Positions 32,001 through 42,551 of a DNA stretch of 64,000 nt are shown here, in pieces. Source of the DNA: Diphasiastrum complanatum (taxonomy: Eukaryota > Streptophyta > Lycopodiopsida > Lycopodiales > Lycopodiaceae). Both the position numbers and the translations under genes were made by a program. The DNA is taken from contig CM055095.1 in assembly GCA_029204225.1 (NCBI GenBank), forward strand, positions 66,427,940 to 66,491,939. The letters are read 5' to 3'. The number at the start of each line of letters is the position of its first letter. The stretch's first letter is position 1. The notes under the pieces were generated by a model. That model was not told the origin of the DNA, ran no database searches, and saw only the letters and a list, made by a program, of their open reading frames with translations.

Positions 32001-33844
32001 CTAGGTGATAAACCATGTGGCAAATCTTCAGGAAAAACATCTTTAAATTTAGACAATAAAGTTTCTAATTTACTGATTTTCTGCTGAATAGAACTGGAAA
32101 GAGAAACTTCAAGAATAAACTGAAAGTCACATAAGAATACCTGATGGTCTTCGTCTCCGATTAGCTGACAGAGCTCTGAACTGCAGACCATAGGGCTGTT
32201 GGGAACATCATGCTCCCCATGCAACTGGATCTCTCGGCCTTTATACTGAAAGCTGAGGGTGTTCTCCTGATAGTTTCTGTGGAGGGAAGGTCCTAAACTG
32301 TAGAGCCAATCTCTCCCGAGAACAATGTCTGTTCGATCCAGGTGCATTATCTGAAAGTTTATTTCATCTTGGTACCCCTGAATACCAAGATTTAACTTAC
32401 TTACCATAGTTTCCCATATTTTTTTATCTTCACCCTTAGCTAATGAAACTATGTACCTATGCTGACTAGGTACTTCTGGTAGTTTAAGCTTTTTAACCAG
32501 GGTGTGGTTGATGAAATTATGGGTTGCCCCATCATCAACCATGACTCTTACTGACTGGTTACCAACTTTCCCATGCATACGTACTAGGTCATGCGGCCCA
32601 AAGCTGAAGGGTCTCGCTAGCATTGCAGAGGTGAGCTGGCAACAGTGTTCATGATCTTCATGATACACTTTGATCTCGGAAGCTGCCGAGTCACTGGGGA
32701 AACATACAGCCTGAACAAGATGAACTTGTTTTTTATCTTTCTTATCTTTTTTAGTGAAAGGCCCCTTGGGACACTGTCTGACTGTGTGTCCCTTGCCCAT
32801 ACACACAAAGCACAAACGTTCTTGTTTGGCTTTCTCAAAATCATCTGGTTTTAAGGGCTGTATGAGTGAAGGGCGTTTCTGAGGAGCTTCACTTTTAAAT
32901 TTGTCTTCTTTCTTTCTTTTTAAAAATTTCTTTTTAAATTGAAAGTCTTTATGAGGAGGCTGCTCAGAAAGTGGTTGTTGTCTCGCCCTCTTCCTACCCA
33001 CTGAATCATCATAGATTTGAGCATATCTGAGAGCTTGCTCAAGGGTAGTAGGCGAGTTTCTCTGGACCTCTACTTTATATTCATCTTTGAGGCCACGGAC
33101 AAATCCCTTAATTTTTTGATAGTCATCCATATTTTTAATCTTTGAAATTGCTTCTCGATACTGCGAGATATATTGGATGAGGGACTTGTCCATTATTGTT
33201 CTTTCCCAGGCTTCCCAGGCTCTATCCAGTTCATTTTCTGGTAGAAATTCTCTTAGGAAAGCTTCTTCAAAAGCTTTCCATGACCGGGGAGTCTGCCCAG
33301 TCTCCTGGAGATTTAACCACCACTTATAGGCCATAGGCCCTAAAGAAAGACCGGCCTCAATTGCTTGCAAATGGTTAGGGGTCTGTTTAAGAGCATGAAT
33401 GTTCTTCCATTTGCTGAGGAAGGTTTGTAGAATATCTGCATTTCTATCCTTCTCTTCCCCATTAAAAGTAGGAGGCTTTAAATCTTTAAAAACACTGGGG
33501 TGAGACCGTAAAGTCTCACCCGAAACTGATGGAAGTGGAGAAGGGGATAACTAAGAAGTGGAGGGAAGGCTTCCTTTCGCGGAACTCAAAATCAAGTTTT
33601 TGAGTTCAGCGAACGAGTCGTCCACACTGGACTTGAAATTGGCTAATGCCAACTTCAGTTCATCCACTTCTGTTACCAATTGGAGGAACTGCTCCTTGGT
33701 AACCAGTTCGTCGAGTTCTTCGGCGAACTGTTCCTGTTCTTCTACTTCCATGGGTTCCTTCCCTTTTCTGTAAGCCAAGGCTTCTGTTTCAAGTTCGTCG
33801 AAGCCTCTCTCCGGGGGTTGATCAGGTCCCTGAGGAGTGGTCAT
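29057..33844 (-). pseudogene. Gypsy-1 gag-pol polyprotein, two in-frame stops
   Basis: One reading frame of 1596 codons from ATG 33844. The first stop (TAG 33551-33553) follows 97 codons of an acidic gag start; the second (TGA 29705-29707) lies after FAYNSTKH, where related elements read Ser. Between them an uninterrupted frame of 1221 codons from Met 33370 has, by its own residue numbers: capsid-like gag 1-130; knuckle [14 protein letters not shown] about 187-200; protease [13 protein letters not shown] about 276-288; polymerase [19 protein letters not shown] and FLDDILVYS; RNase [14 protein letters not shown]; integrase HHCC ([16 protein letters not shown]), then [16 protein letters not shown] and GQTERVN (D, D, E). 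After the second stop: SPRYCGPFTI (GPY/F module) and chromodomain YREYLVKWNDQP. All catalytic residues are visible; Asp-Asp-Gly in the protease replaces the usual Asp-Ser/Thr-Gly. Confidence 0.92.
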
Positions 33845-34129
33845 CTTCGGAACTGGAAGAGAGCTACCTTAACTTCTGATGAAAAAAAGTCAAAAGACTA
33901 ATTTACAACTGTACAAGGTAAAGGAAAGATGACTTAGCTGTTTCTGAGGACATACATCCAAAGAAATTACGAAGAAGAACCCTCTCAGCTCTTTTACCCA
34001 CGATTTCAGACCTGCTGTCCCGGAAAATCCCAGCTTGAAGCTTCAAAATGGCATCCAACTTTCCCGGTTCTTGAGTGAAGTAGCCCGTTGATCTGATTTC
34101 AGATGTGGGGCTCCAACAAACCGAGTAAA

Positions 34130-34700
34130 AAACGGAAAAATACAAAAAGGAATCCGGAATTTTGAAGTCCCTGCCCTTGCTGATTGGACAGCAACCTGTC
34201 TGGCCCGATTTGTCCAAATTTAGACTCAAAAATCCGCTTGAATCTCTGATTTGACCTCAGCTGGTAGGTCGCTGGTCTGTGACAAGCAAGTCTGAAGCTC
34301 AGACTTCTAGAAAACCTTTGAAATACAAGGATAAATTCTAAAATTTGTCCCCTACTGTCCAGCGCTGAACCTGCTGTAGAAATCCGCTTCAAATCTTGCT
34401 TAATTTGTCACTGATTTCCACTCAATACTCAAGGAAGGAGGCTGCTCTGACAGCGCTGGTCTGCATCAAACTTCCTGACTTGAAAACGCTCCAAAATCCG
34501 GAATTTCCACTCCAAAATCGAAGTTTAAACCCTGATTGGCAGCGCTGGACCTGGCCTAGAAAGCTGATCCAAATTTTACTGTAAAAACAAGTAATCCTAC
34601 GGAGATTTCCACCATAGATAGCTGGTTCTCCAGCGCTGACCCTGCTCTATCTATCTTTGCATATTAACCATAGTTGCTATGCACTCTGATGGATTTCTCC
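34130..34700 (-). repeat. About 90-bp tandem leader repeats with CAGCGCTG palindromes
   Basis: CAGCGCTG occurs at 34360, 34451, 34540 and 34631 (spacing 91, 89, 91), and weaker copies at about 34189 and 34267. Each sits in a diverged unit that also has GGAATTT/GATTTCCAC and CCTG..TAGAAA landmarks. The array fills much of the 890-base leader between primer site and gag start. Confidence 0.75.
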
Positions 34701-34732
34701 CCTGCTGAAACTGAGCTCCCAAAGAAGGAGAT

Positions 34733-34745
34733 GGCTCTGATACCA
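34733..34745 (-). other. Gypsy-1 primer binding site (initiator tRNA-Met)
   Basis: Minus strand TGGTATCAGAGCC, one base from the 5' LTR. Confidence 0.92.
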
Positions 34746-34746
34746 G

Positions 34747-35104
34747 TGTAATAGATCCTAACACCACAGTAGGGCAAACACTAACTGATCCACCCAACCT
34801 TGCCTACTCCCTGATATAGAGTAAGCCCCTCCTAGCCCAGTGTGAGGACTGGTAGCATGCTACTGCCAAGTGTCGGCCACGTGGCACTGACGTGGCCGAC
34901 TGTACGTCGGGACCCAACTGGGGGCCCTATCATGCTGACAGGGTCCCTAGGCTGTGTTAGGCCCGCCATGGCTATGGACCGTGCTGGGGCACACTACTCA
35001 CACTGTCTTGCCCTGTTGGTCATGTACGCTGGACACGACCCTGACTGTGGTATCTGACCTATCTGTGTTCTCTAGGGTTCGGCACTGGTTACGAGCTCGT
35101 AACA
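34747..35104 (-). repeat. Gypsy-1 5' LTR (358 bp)
   Basis: Identical in length and ends to the 3' LTR, with five substitutions seen. Followed on the plus strand by ATCTT. Confidence 0.95.
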
Positions 35105-35109
35105 ATCTT

Positions 35110-35935
35110 CCCGGCTATGGTGGATAGCAGAGAAAATAAAGAGAACGTGAGTAGAAAATTACATAATACTCACAAAAGAACTCGCTACAAGATCTAGAAT
35201 GATGGTGGATGCTATAGAAAGCATTCTAGCATCAAAAACTATGATATTGCTCCTTCAATTAGGCCGAATGGATCTTGAATACTTGCTGCCCACAAACTTT
35301 CAACACAAAGAACATAAGGTTAGCAAGATTACAATGAAAGAAGCAAGATCCATCACCCATCAATCTAGAAAAATAATTGGATAGCATAACACTAGCATAA
35401 ATGAGCAAGAAACTTCACCATACAAGAAAGCAAAGACCTCTAGCATATGTGAGAAAGACCTCTCCACAAGAAGTGCACCCATTGGGAGTAGGAGGGTCTC
35501 TTTTATAGTTTAGAACAAATGATTTGTGATGTACATGGCTTCTAAGATTAAGTGTAGGTTTCCCACATGCTAAGACTCAAGCTTGCACATTCTATGCATG
35601 GGTTTTCATATTCTCTCTTCATGCAATGATTCTTGGCATGATTTGCCTTGGTCCACAAGTTTCCATGCTAGGAAATGTGCGCCCCTCTTCAACATTAAAA
35701 TTGATAAAGTTCCAACATATAGTTGGTAGCATGTGAAATTGCCCCCTAGGGTCCCATTTACAATCCTTTTTGGGCCTACTCAAGGTTAAAACCTCTACAA
35801 TAATTTATATTATAATGTTTTACAAACTTGGAAAGCCTATTTAAACTTTGAGAGAAAACAATGTTGCGTGGCGCAAATTAATATTGTGTGGCACCAAAAT
35901 ACATGGTGAAATTGACCCAAACTTAAACCATAACA
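35110..35935 (-). repeat. Copia-1 3' LTR (minus strand), inner part
   Basis: Continues the LTR interrupted by gypsy-1; on the minus strand it starts TGTTATGGTTTAAG. It matches 38434-39176 in inverted orientation but holds about 88 extra bases (near 35490-35600) that the plus-strand copy lacks, so the plus-strand copy probably has a deletion. Confidence 0.85.
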
Positions 35936-36045
35936 TCTCCCTCTTAAGTTTGGTCAATTTTACATACTCCAAGCTTCTTTCTATGACGATGAAATAATTT
36001 TGCATGGAGTGCCTTCGTAAGAATATCCACAACCATGTCAATTGA
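35936..36045 (-). pseudogene. Copia-1 RNase H end and polypurine tract
   Basis: On the minus strand the frame reads VDILTKALHAKLFHRH, the typical end of plant copia RNase H, then a stop and AACTTAAGAGGGAGA, a purine tract next to the LTR. The rest of the polymerase is missing; the sequence breaks at 36046. Confidence 0.8.
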
Positions 36046-36099
36046 TGTTGGAAGTTGTGAAATCAGAAACGACACGAATTACGCTCGCTCTGATACCAC
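36046..36099 (-). other. Copia-2 leader fragment with primer binding site
   Basis: Minus strand TGGTATCAGAGC at 36087-36098 lies one base from the LTR at 36100. After about 30 bases of leader, AACTTCCAACA (the LTR end) appears again at 36046-36056, at the junction with copia-1. This small repeat may mark a recombination junction. Confidence 0.6.
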
Positions 36100-36965
36100 T
36101 GTTGGAAGTTAGAGAGTTTTGGCCCGGATGGAATTCGAGACTGACTGCTGGACACTGCCGGCTATATCAGACCTACAAACCTCCAGAGTGTAGACAGACA
36201 CTGCTGACCTACGTTTTAATTTATTTCAGCATTTAACAAGATTGAACCAGGGTGCGAAATAAATAAGAACAACTGAATCGGATACACAAACAACAAGCAG
36301 ACATAAAAACATTTGAGATCAAACAACTTAGAACAACTTGTGCTTAACAGCTACAACATCATCTGTTGATCATCTTTCTTCAATGCACTACGTGAAGTGT
36401 CCGGGCAGCATGGACGTATCCCATTGGTTTCTTCTTCCTGCCCGACACGTGCTAATCTGTCCAACGTCACACAGCGCGTCAACGTGAGAGAAAAACTCTC
36501 TCACGAACTATGTCTCACTTACTAGCGGACTTCTTGGATCTCTGCGGATCTCACTCTGATACTTGATACTTGCTTGTATATTCTTCTTATGACTATTTTC
36601 ATATATTCAGAATAACGTCTGGATTGATAGATTGAGCAATCTAAAACTAATCACAGATTACAAGAACGGCTGATTAGGCACGTTCTAACGTTCCTTTGGA
36701 TGACATCAGTAGAATCAGATCAGGAGATAGTACTTTATGGTACCTCTTTGATTTCCCTGTACTTGGATCATGAAGAATCGAAAGTATTCGGTCTTCGGGT
36801 GTCCCAAACATCAGATGTTCGTCATTCGGTCTTCGGGTTGGTCCCAACAGTTTTTCCTTCGTCCGTCGTCTGACCTTCAGCCTTTCGGTTAAGCTCCTCT
36901 TGTCAGCGAACATTTCTCCTTCGTCTTCGAGGGATTCAGCTGTAACCATTAAGTTGGCTGTTACA
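36100..36965 (-). repeat. Copia-2 LTR (866 bp)
   Basis: On the minus strand from TGTAACAGCCAACTT to AACTTCCAACA. RNase H lies upstream of it and a primer site downstream, so this single LTR has internal sequence on both sides. Short open frames inside are not genes. Confidence 0.7.
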
Positions 36966-37011
36966 CCCTATGGATAGACTCTTCGGGTTTCGATAGCCAG
37001 AGAGCCGAGAG

Positions 37012-37962
37012 CTAGCAAAGCTTTGGAGACAAACATTTTGTTTCTTCAATTGAGTCAATGAAGATAGGGAAGATAATCTTCTTCTTGACTAGATCTCTCA
37101 AATGATGATACTTGATATGAATCTGTTTGGTCCTCCCATGAAATACGGTGTCTTTCGAAAGTATAATAGCAGAAGTGTTGTCAATAAATAAAGAACTCGG
37201 GCCTTCATGAAGTTGATGTCGATGTTCAAGCATGTAATGCAGCCAAACTATATCATTAGAAACTCTTGATGCTGCAATGTATTCCGCCTCGCAAGAGGAT
37301 TGAGCAACAAAAGATTGCTTCTTGCATACCCATGTGATGGCTGCTCCTAAAAGTATACTACATCCTCCTGTAATGCTTTTATAATCATCCATATTAGAAG
37401 CCCAACTGGCATCACTGTATGAAGCAAGTGACAGACCATCTTGCTTTGAGAAAACAAGTCCATAATCGGAAATAGCTTTCAGATATTGTAAAACATATTT
37501 AGCATGCTTCCAATGAATAACACCAGGGTTAGTAGCAAATTGACTAAGAGTATGAACTGCATATGCAATATCAGGCCACGTCCAAGTAATGAGATACATT
37601 AAAGATCCAATCAAGTTGTGATAAGGAATCTTGGACATTTCTTCATGTTCCTCTTCAGTCTTCGCTCCGTCTTCCTTGGATAATTTTACTCCAGGTAGCA
37701 TGGGAATGTCTTTGCCTTTGCACTCCAACATATTGTAGTCCTTCAGGATCTTCAAAATATAATGTTGTTGATGAAGTGCAATAGTGCCTTTTACCCTGTC
37801 ATGGTGAATTTGAATTCCAAGGCAAAACTTTGCCTCTCCAAGGTCCGAAACATCAAAGATAGAGCCAATTAACTTCTTACAATGATTGACGAAAGGAGTA
37901 GAATTTCCTATCAGCAGTGAATCATCAACAGAGACTGTCAGCAATACATAATATTCATTCAC
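37012..37962 (-). pseudogene. Copia-2 reverse transcriptase C-terminal part and RNase H
   Basis: Open frame of 316 codons. It begins within polymerase: YYVLLTVSVDDSLLIGNS corresponds to the active-site strand (usually Y-V-D-D; here S-V-D-D). Then LGEAKFCLGIQI, YHNLIGSLMYLI, PDIAYAV, RNase H with YSDASWASNMDDYKS, SSCEAEYIA, LFIDNTSAI and HIKYHHLRD. The N-terminal polymerase, integrase and gag are missing; the frame joins LINE G sequence at about 37963. Confidence 0.88.
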
Positions 37963-38433
37963 CTAAAGAGCATAACTGGCAAATCTGCTCCTCTCTAGGA
38001 ATGTTGTGGAACCTCCTAGTCTCAATAGCTAGCTGGTGCGAAAACACCCTGAGCTGGCCCAATGTGAATCTGAGGCAATGTGATAGGCCTGAATCCAAGT
38101 AACTGGTAGAACCGGAATCCTTGCTGCGTCTAGCTCAAGAAAGTGGGTCTGGTAGAAATCAGGCTTAGCCCCTGACTGGCGACTCCAAGTCCGCTCTAGA
38201 TATGCTCGTTAGAGAAATCGTCTGATATTTTTTGATACCAAATGACTCCAATAGGAAGTGAGATGCCTGAGAGAACCATCATAGTCTATAGCCCTAATCA
38301 TGAAGATAATGTGAGGAGGATAGTGCAATCTGTGTGTATCGTCTTTTTGTATCTGGCAATGCCTGTACTCTTTGAATATATGTGATGAGCTGGAAGAACT
38401 GCCTCGATCTATAGAGGTGGAATTGCAAACTCG
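37963..38433 (-). mobile_element. LINE G: inverted continuation of LINE E
   Basis: On the minus strand it starts CGAGTTTGCAATTCCACC and reads QLITYIQRVQALPD, WFSQASH, LRFTLGQLRVFSHQLAIE and ICQLCSLGE, with several stops. In LINE numbering it begins exactly where LINE E (28450) stops, and the shared (C/T)GAGT is the target duplication of copia-1. It therefore appears to be the other side of the same insertion site, now on the opposite strand. Confidence 0.8.
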
Positions 38434-39408
38434 TGTTATGGTTTAAATTTAGGTCAATTTCACCATGTATTTTGGCGACGAAATATTAATTTGCGCCACA
38501 CAACATTGTTTTCTCTCAAAGTTTAAATAGGCTTTCCAAGTTTGTAAAACATTATAATAGAAATTATTGTAAAGATTTTAACATAGGCCCAAAAAGGCTT
38601 GTAAATGGGACCCTAGGGGCAATTTCACATGCTACCAACTATATGTTGGAACTTTATCAATTTTAATGTTGAAGAGGGGCGCACATTTCCTAGCATGGAA
38701 ACTTGTGGACCAAGGCAAATCATGCCAAGAATTATTGCATGAAGAGAGAATATGAAAACCCCTACATAAACTATAAAAGAGACCCTCCTCCTCCCAATGG
38801 GCGCACTTCTTGTGGAGAGGTCTTTCTCACATATGCTAGAGGTCTTTGCTTTCTTGTATGGTGAAGTTTCTTGCTCATTTATGCTAGTGTTATGCTATCC
38901 AATTATTTTTCTAGATTGATGGGTGATGGATCTTGCTTCTTTCATTGTAATCTTGCTAACATTATGCTCTTTGTGTTGAAAGTTTGTGGGCAGCAAGTAT
39001 TCAAGATCCATTCGGCCTATTTGAAGGAGCAATATCATAGTTTTTGATGCTAGAATGCTTTTTATAACATCCACCATCACTCTAGATCTTGTAGCGAGTT
39101 CTTTTGTGAGTATAATGTAATTTTCTGCTCACATTCTCTTTATCTTCTCCGCTGTCCACCATAGCCGCGGGAAGATCTAATTGCTACATAAGTTTGATTG
39201 ATTCATTGCATGTCAACAAATTCATCATTTGCTAGCAATTTACTATTGCATGTGCAAGTATTAGTTCATGCATGTCTCCATAATTTTTCAGTTTGCTTGC
39301 ATGTTGTTAGTTTTGAGCTATTTTGAGTTGTAGAAGACCATCAAGGATTCCTAGGTTGGTAAACCTTGATTTAAAGATCCGAGCTATCTCTATTTTCAAT
39401 CAATAACA
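38434..39408 (+). repeat. Copia-1 5' LTR (975 bp), inverted partner
   Basis: From TGTTATGGTTTAAATTTAGG to TTTCAATCAATAACA. It matches the minus-strand LTR at 28451-35935 (minus gypsy-1) throughout, less an 88-base deletion. Confidence 0.88.
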
Positions 39409-39410
39409 AG

Positions 39411-39422
39411 TGGTATCAGAGC
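39411..39422 (+). other. Copia-1 primer binding site (initiator tRNA-Met)
   Basis: TGGTATCAGAGC, two bases after the LTR; it overlaps the approach to the gag start at 39424. Confidence 0.92.
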
Positions 39423-39423
39423 A

Positions 39424-40410
39424 ATGGCTTCTACATCTACTTTTCAAGCAAAGATAACGATCCTAGATGGATCCAACTATCTTGCATGGAGATCAAAGAC
39501 ACGACTGATCCTGCAAGCTGAGAAGTTGTGGCCTTCTGTTGATGGGACCACTCCCAAACCAAGTGTACCTAATGGAACGGATACTAGAGCTTATGAAGGA
39601 GATTCGAAAACCTTTCAAGCCTGGTTGGATGCATATTCAAAAGCTAAAGTAATTATTTCACAAACCATTTTGGAGGATATCTTTCTCACTGTTGCCGAGT
39701 TTGCTACAGCAAAGGAGATGTGGGATGAACTTGCTCGAAGATTTGAGTCCAAATCACAAACTTAAATCTTATATCTTTTTGACCAACTTACTAGTTTAAA
39801 GTGGGATGGAATTTCAGATTGTGATATTTTTCTTTTCGAATTGCAATCTTTGTTTGGTGCTCTACAAAGTGCAGGAAGAATAACTCCCAAGGAAGAAAAG
39901 CTCACGTACCTGCTGCGAGCGCTTCCACCCTCCTACATCTACGTGCGACTTGTTCTTACAAGAAAATCCTTTGAAGAGGCCATTCAAAGCCTTCGAGAGG
40001 AGTATTGCATGCGGCAAGGAGGTTCACCTTCTCAAGGAGGAGCTAAAGCTTTATATGCGAAGAAAGGAAAGGGCAAGGCAAAACGACGCGGAAACCAATT
40101 TCAAGCTACTAGCATGCATGATCCAAACAACAAAGATTCCAAAGGGGAATCATTTGAGCCTAAATCAAAAAAGTCTTTTTGCAACTATTGTAAAAAGCCT
40201 GGACATACGCTTGATAAATGTTGGACTAATCCTAGAGTGGCTTGTAGATATTGTGGTAAAACTGGTCATTCATCTTTCAAATGCTATTCTAAGCCTAACA
40301 ATAGTAAAGCCAATGTTTGTCAAGAGGAACAACCTTCTTCTAGCACTAGCAAAGAAGAGAATGCTCAAGCTGTTGCTTTTGTTTGTGTAGAAGATTGTTT
40401 TAAGTTGTAA
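39424..40410 (+). pseudogene. Copia-1 gag, one in-frame stop
   Basis: Starts MASTSTFQAKITILDGSNYL next to the primer site. Copia gag features follow: YLAWRSKTRLILQ and AKEMWDELARRFE. A TAA at 39763 breaks the frame, which resumes in the same phase (139 codons from one ATG to the next). Later: LTYLLRALPPSYIYV, a basic linker, and two zinc knuckles CNYCKKPGHTLDKC and CRYCGKTGHSSFKC (C-x2-C-x4-H-x4-C). The protein would form particles and bind RNA. Confidence 0.88.
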
Positions 40411-41019
40411 TAAATTCTGGACCTACTGCTCATATCATCTCTAACAGAGCTATGTTGTCTAGTTATTCTCCTTGTTACACTCCGAGATATGTCATTTTAG
40501 GAGATGGTAGTCAACATGATGTTTCTGGAATAGGCAGCTTGAGTTTACTCACTAGTGAAGGTTCTAAAGTTCTTTGAAATGTATTGCATGTACCATCCAT
40601 GCAAAAGGATTTATTGTCAGTAGCCCGCATGACAAATGTGGGCATCCAAGTTTTGTTTCTTGACAATGATTGCATGCTGATGGACACAAAAAGTGGAAGG
40701 CAGCTTGCAACAGGCTTGAGGAAGGAGAACTTCTATCATGCAAAGGTTCTTATTGCATGTGACAAAGTTTCAGCCGTGGAAGACAAGATGCATGCATTAT
40801 GGCATGCTAGGCTCTATCACATGAGCATGTGAAGCATTCTAGATGCAGTAAAGAGGAAGTTGTTTGAAGGGGTTAATCTCCACATCAATATTCCCACTTC
40901 ATATCATCCATGTGATTCTTGCATGCTGGGCAAGATGACTTGCTCTCCATCAAGGAGGGCTACAAAGCTAAGGAGATTCTTGAATTAGTTCACTCAAATG
41001 TTTGTGGTGTCAGAATTTG
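40411..41019 (+). pseudogene. Copia-1 protease and integrase N-terminal remnant
   Basis: After gag: SGPTAHIISNRAML (protease, with Asp-Ser-Gly lost), ILGDGSQHDVSGIGSL, and the usual NVLHVPSMQKDLLSVARM block. The integrase zinc finger HALWHARLYHMSM ... CDSCMLGKM (H-x3-H, C-x2-C) carries a stop. The element is cut at 41019 by a minus-strand copia LTR; integrase core and polymerase are absent. Confidence 0.8.
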
Positions 41020-41440
41020 TGATACAAATTCTAGATGGAGATACTAGTCCTACTAGCACTCACACAAAACCAAGCATAGAGAGAATTCAGATCATAGGAG
41101 AATTGAGCAATTGCTCTAGCATAATAGAATTGAATGGAATAGTTGTGGTGGGGCGCCAGCCTTCTTATATAGTTTCTCTAATGATTGATAAAAGCTAATG
41201 AGCCTAAAGTAAATAGCAAAATAACAAAAGCTATTTACTAATAATACAACCTATATATGGTAAGAACCAAAAATGAACTTCTAAGTACTAAATAGATCCT
41301 AATCCATTTGTAGTGCACCCACCTACATGCATAAGCCTTAAAAAAACGAATTTACTATAAATAGAATGGCCCCTAAAAATAGCACGCAGGCATGGCCAAA
41401 CCATCATTAAGGGGTATCAAATAAACCTTAATTCCTAACA
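41020..41440 (-). repeat. Copia-3 3' LTR (about 421 bp)
   Basis: On the minus strand it begins TGTTAGGAATTAAGG, directly after a purine tract AATGGGGAG, and seems to end GAATTTGTATCA at the junction with copia-1. No second copy was found, so the outer end is approximate. Confidence 0.65.
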
Positions 41441-41932
41441 CTCCCCATTGATGTTTACTTTGTTATCTATTACTCCTAGAAGTTCTCTAAACTTCTGAAA
41501 TTTTTCTTTGCCAAGACCTTTGGTAAAGATATCTGCGACTTGTTCTTCCGTAGGGCAATAGATAAGCTCCACTTCATCACTTTGAATTTTCTCTCTGATG
41601 AAGTGTTGTTGTACTTCAATATGCTTTGTCCTGCTGTGAAAAACTGGATTTTTCGCCAATTTAATACAACTCTGATTGTCGCATTGAAGTACCGTAGGTG
41701 AAACTTGTACCATATGTAGATCATGTAGAATCCTTCGCAACCATATTGCTTCACATGTTGCACTTGTAGTAGCTCGATATTCTGCCTCTGTAGATGATAA
41801 AGCAATAGTATGCTGCTTCTTTGAACTCCAAGAGATAGCACCAGAACCAAGATTAAAAACATAACTTGTAGTAGATCTTCGGTCTTCCGCATCTCCAACC
41901 CAATCAGCATCCACATATCCCTGTAACTTCAA
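41435..41932 (-). pseudogene. Copia-3 RNase H
   Basis: Frame of 165 codons: [72 protein letters not shown] and [14 protein letters not shown], the standard copia RNase H blocks with Asp and Glu residues in place. Directly followed by the purine tract. Confidence 0.88.
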
Positions 41933-42007
41933 ATCATCCTATCTACCATAGAGAATACCAAATCTCAAAGTGCCCTGGATATATCTGAGTATTCGCTTAG
42001 CAGCTTT

Positions 42008-42544
42008 TCAATGAATCTGCTTAGGTTCTAGAAATCCATTCAGGAATGCACTCTTTACATCCATTTGTTGAATATCCCATCCAAACTGAGCTGCCAATGA
42101 TAAAACAGTCCTCATAGTAGTAGACTTAGCAACTGGTGCAAAAGTTTCCTCATAGTCAATTCCTTCCTGTTGAGCATAACCTTTTGCCACCAATCTTGCC
42201 TTATGTTTATTTATAGGACCATCTGATTTGTACTTAGTTCTATAGACCCACTTGCATCCAATGGCCTTTTTACCTGTAGGTAACTGAACATGTCTCCAAG
42301 TCTTGTTCTTCATGATTGAGTCGTACTCCTCATCCATAGCTTTCCTCCAAATATCCTCTTTATCAGCCTCTCTGAAAGTAGATGGATCCTTGGTTTCTAA
42401 TACTGTGGCCATATATGCAAAATGTACATCCCCATCTTCATGATGATCCTCCTGTCGAACCTCCTGTCGATCTTGATCTTCATGTTGCTTTTCAAGTCTA
42501 GTTGATCTCCTAGTTCCATGTGTATTGGATTCTCCCTGTTCCAT
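42008..42544 (-). pseudogene. Copia-3 reverse transcriptase N-terminal part
   Basis: Frame of 178 codons with WRKAMDEEYDSIMKNKTW, GCKWVYRTKYKSDGPINKHK, ARLVAKGYAQQEGIDYEET and DVKSAFLNG. It then jumps, at about 42010-42020, to AAKRILRYIQGTL, which lies just before RNase H. The YVDD segment is gone, so this copy cannot make an active polymerase. Confidence 0.88.
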
Positions 42545-42551
42545 AATAACA

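Larger units (their letters stand above)
28688..35104 (-). mobile_element. Gypsy-1: near-intact Ty3/gypsy chromovirus, 6417 bp
   Basis: Two 358-bp LTRs, perfect target duplication ATCTT (28683-28687 and 35105-35109), primer site, purine tract, and one long gag-pol frame broken by only two stops. A chromodomain at the C-terminus places it among chromoviruses. Five LTR differences seen (about 98.6% identity). It is nested in the copia-1 LTR. It is the only element in the window that looks nearly competent. Confidence 0.95.
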
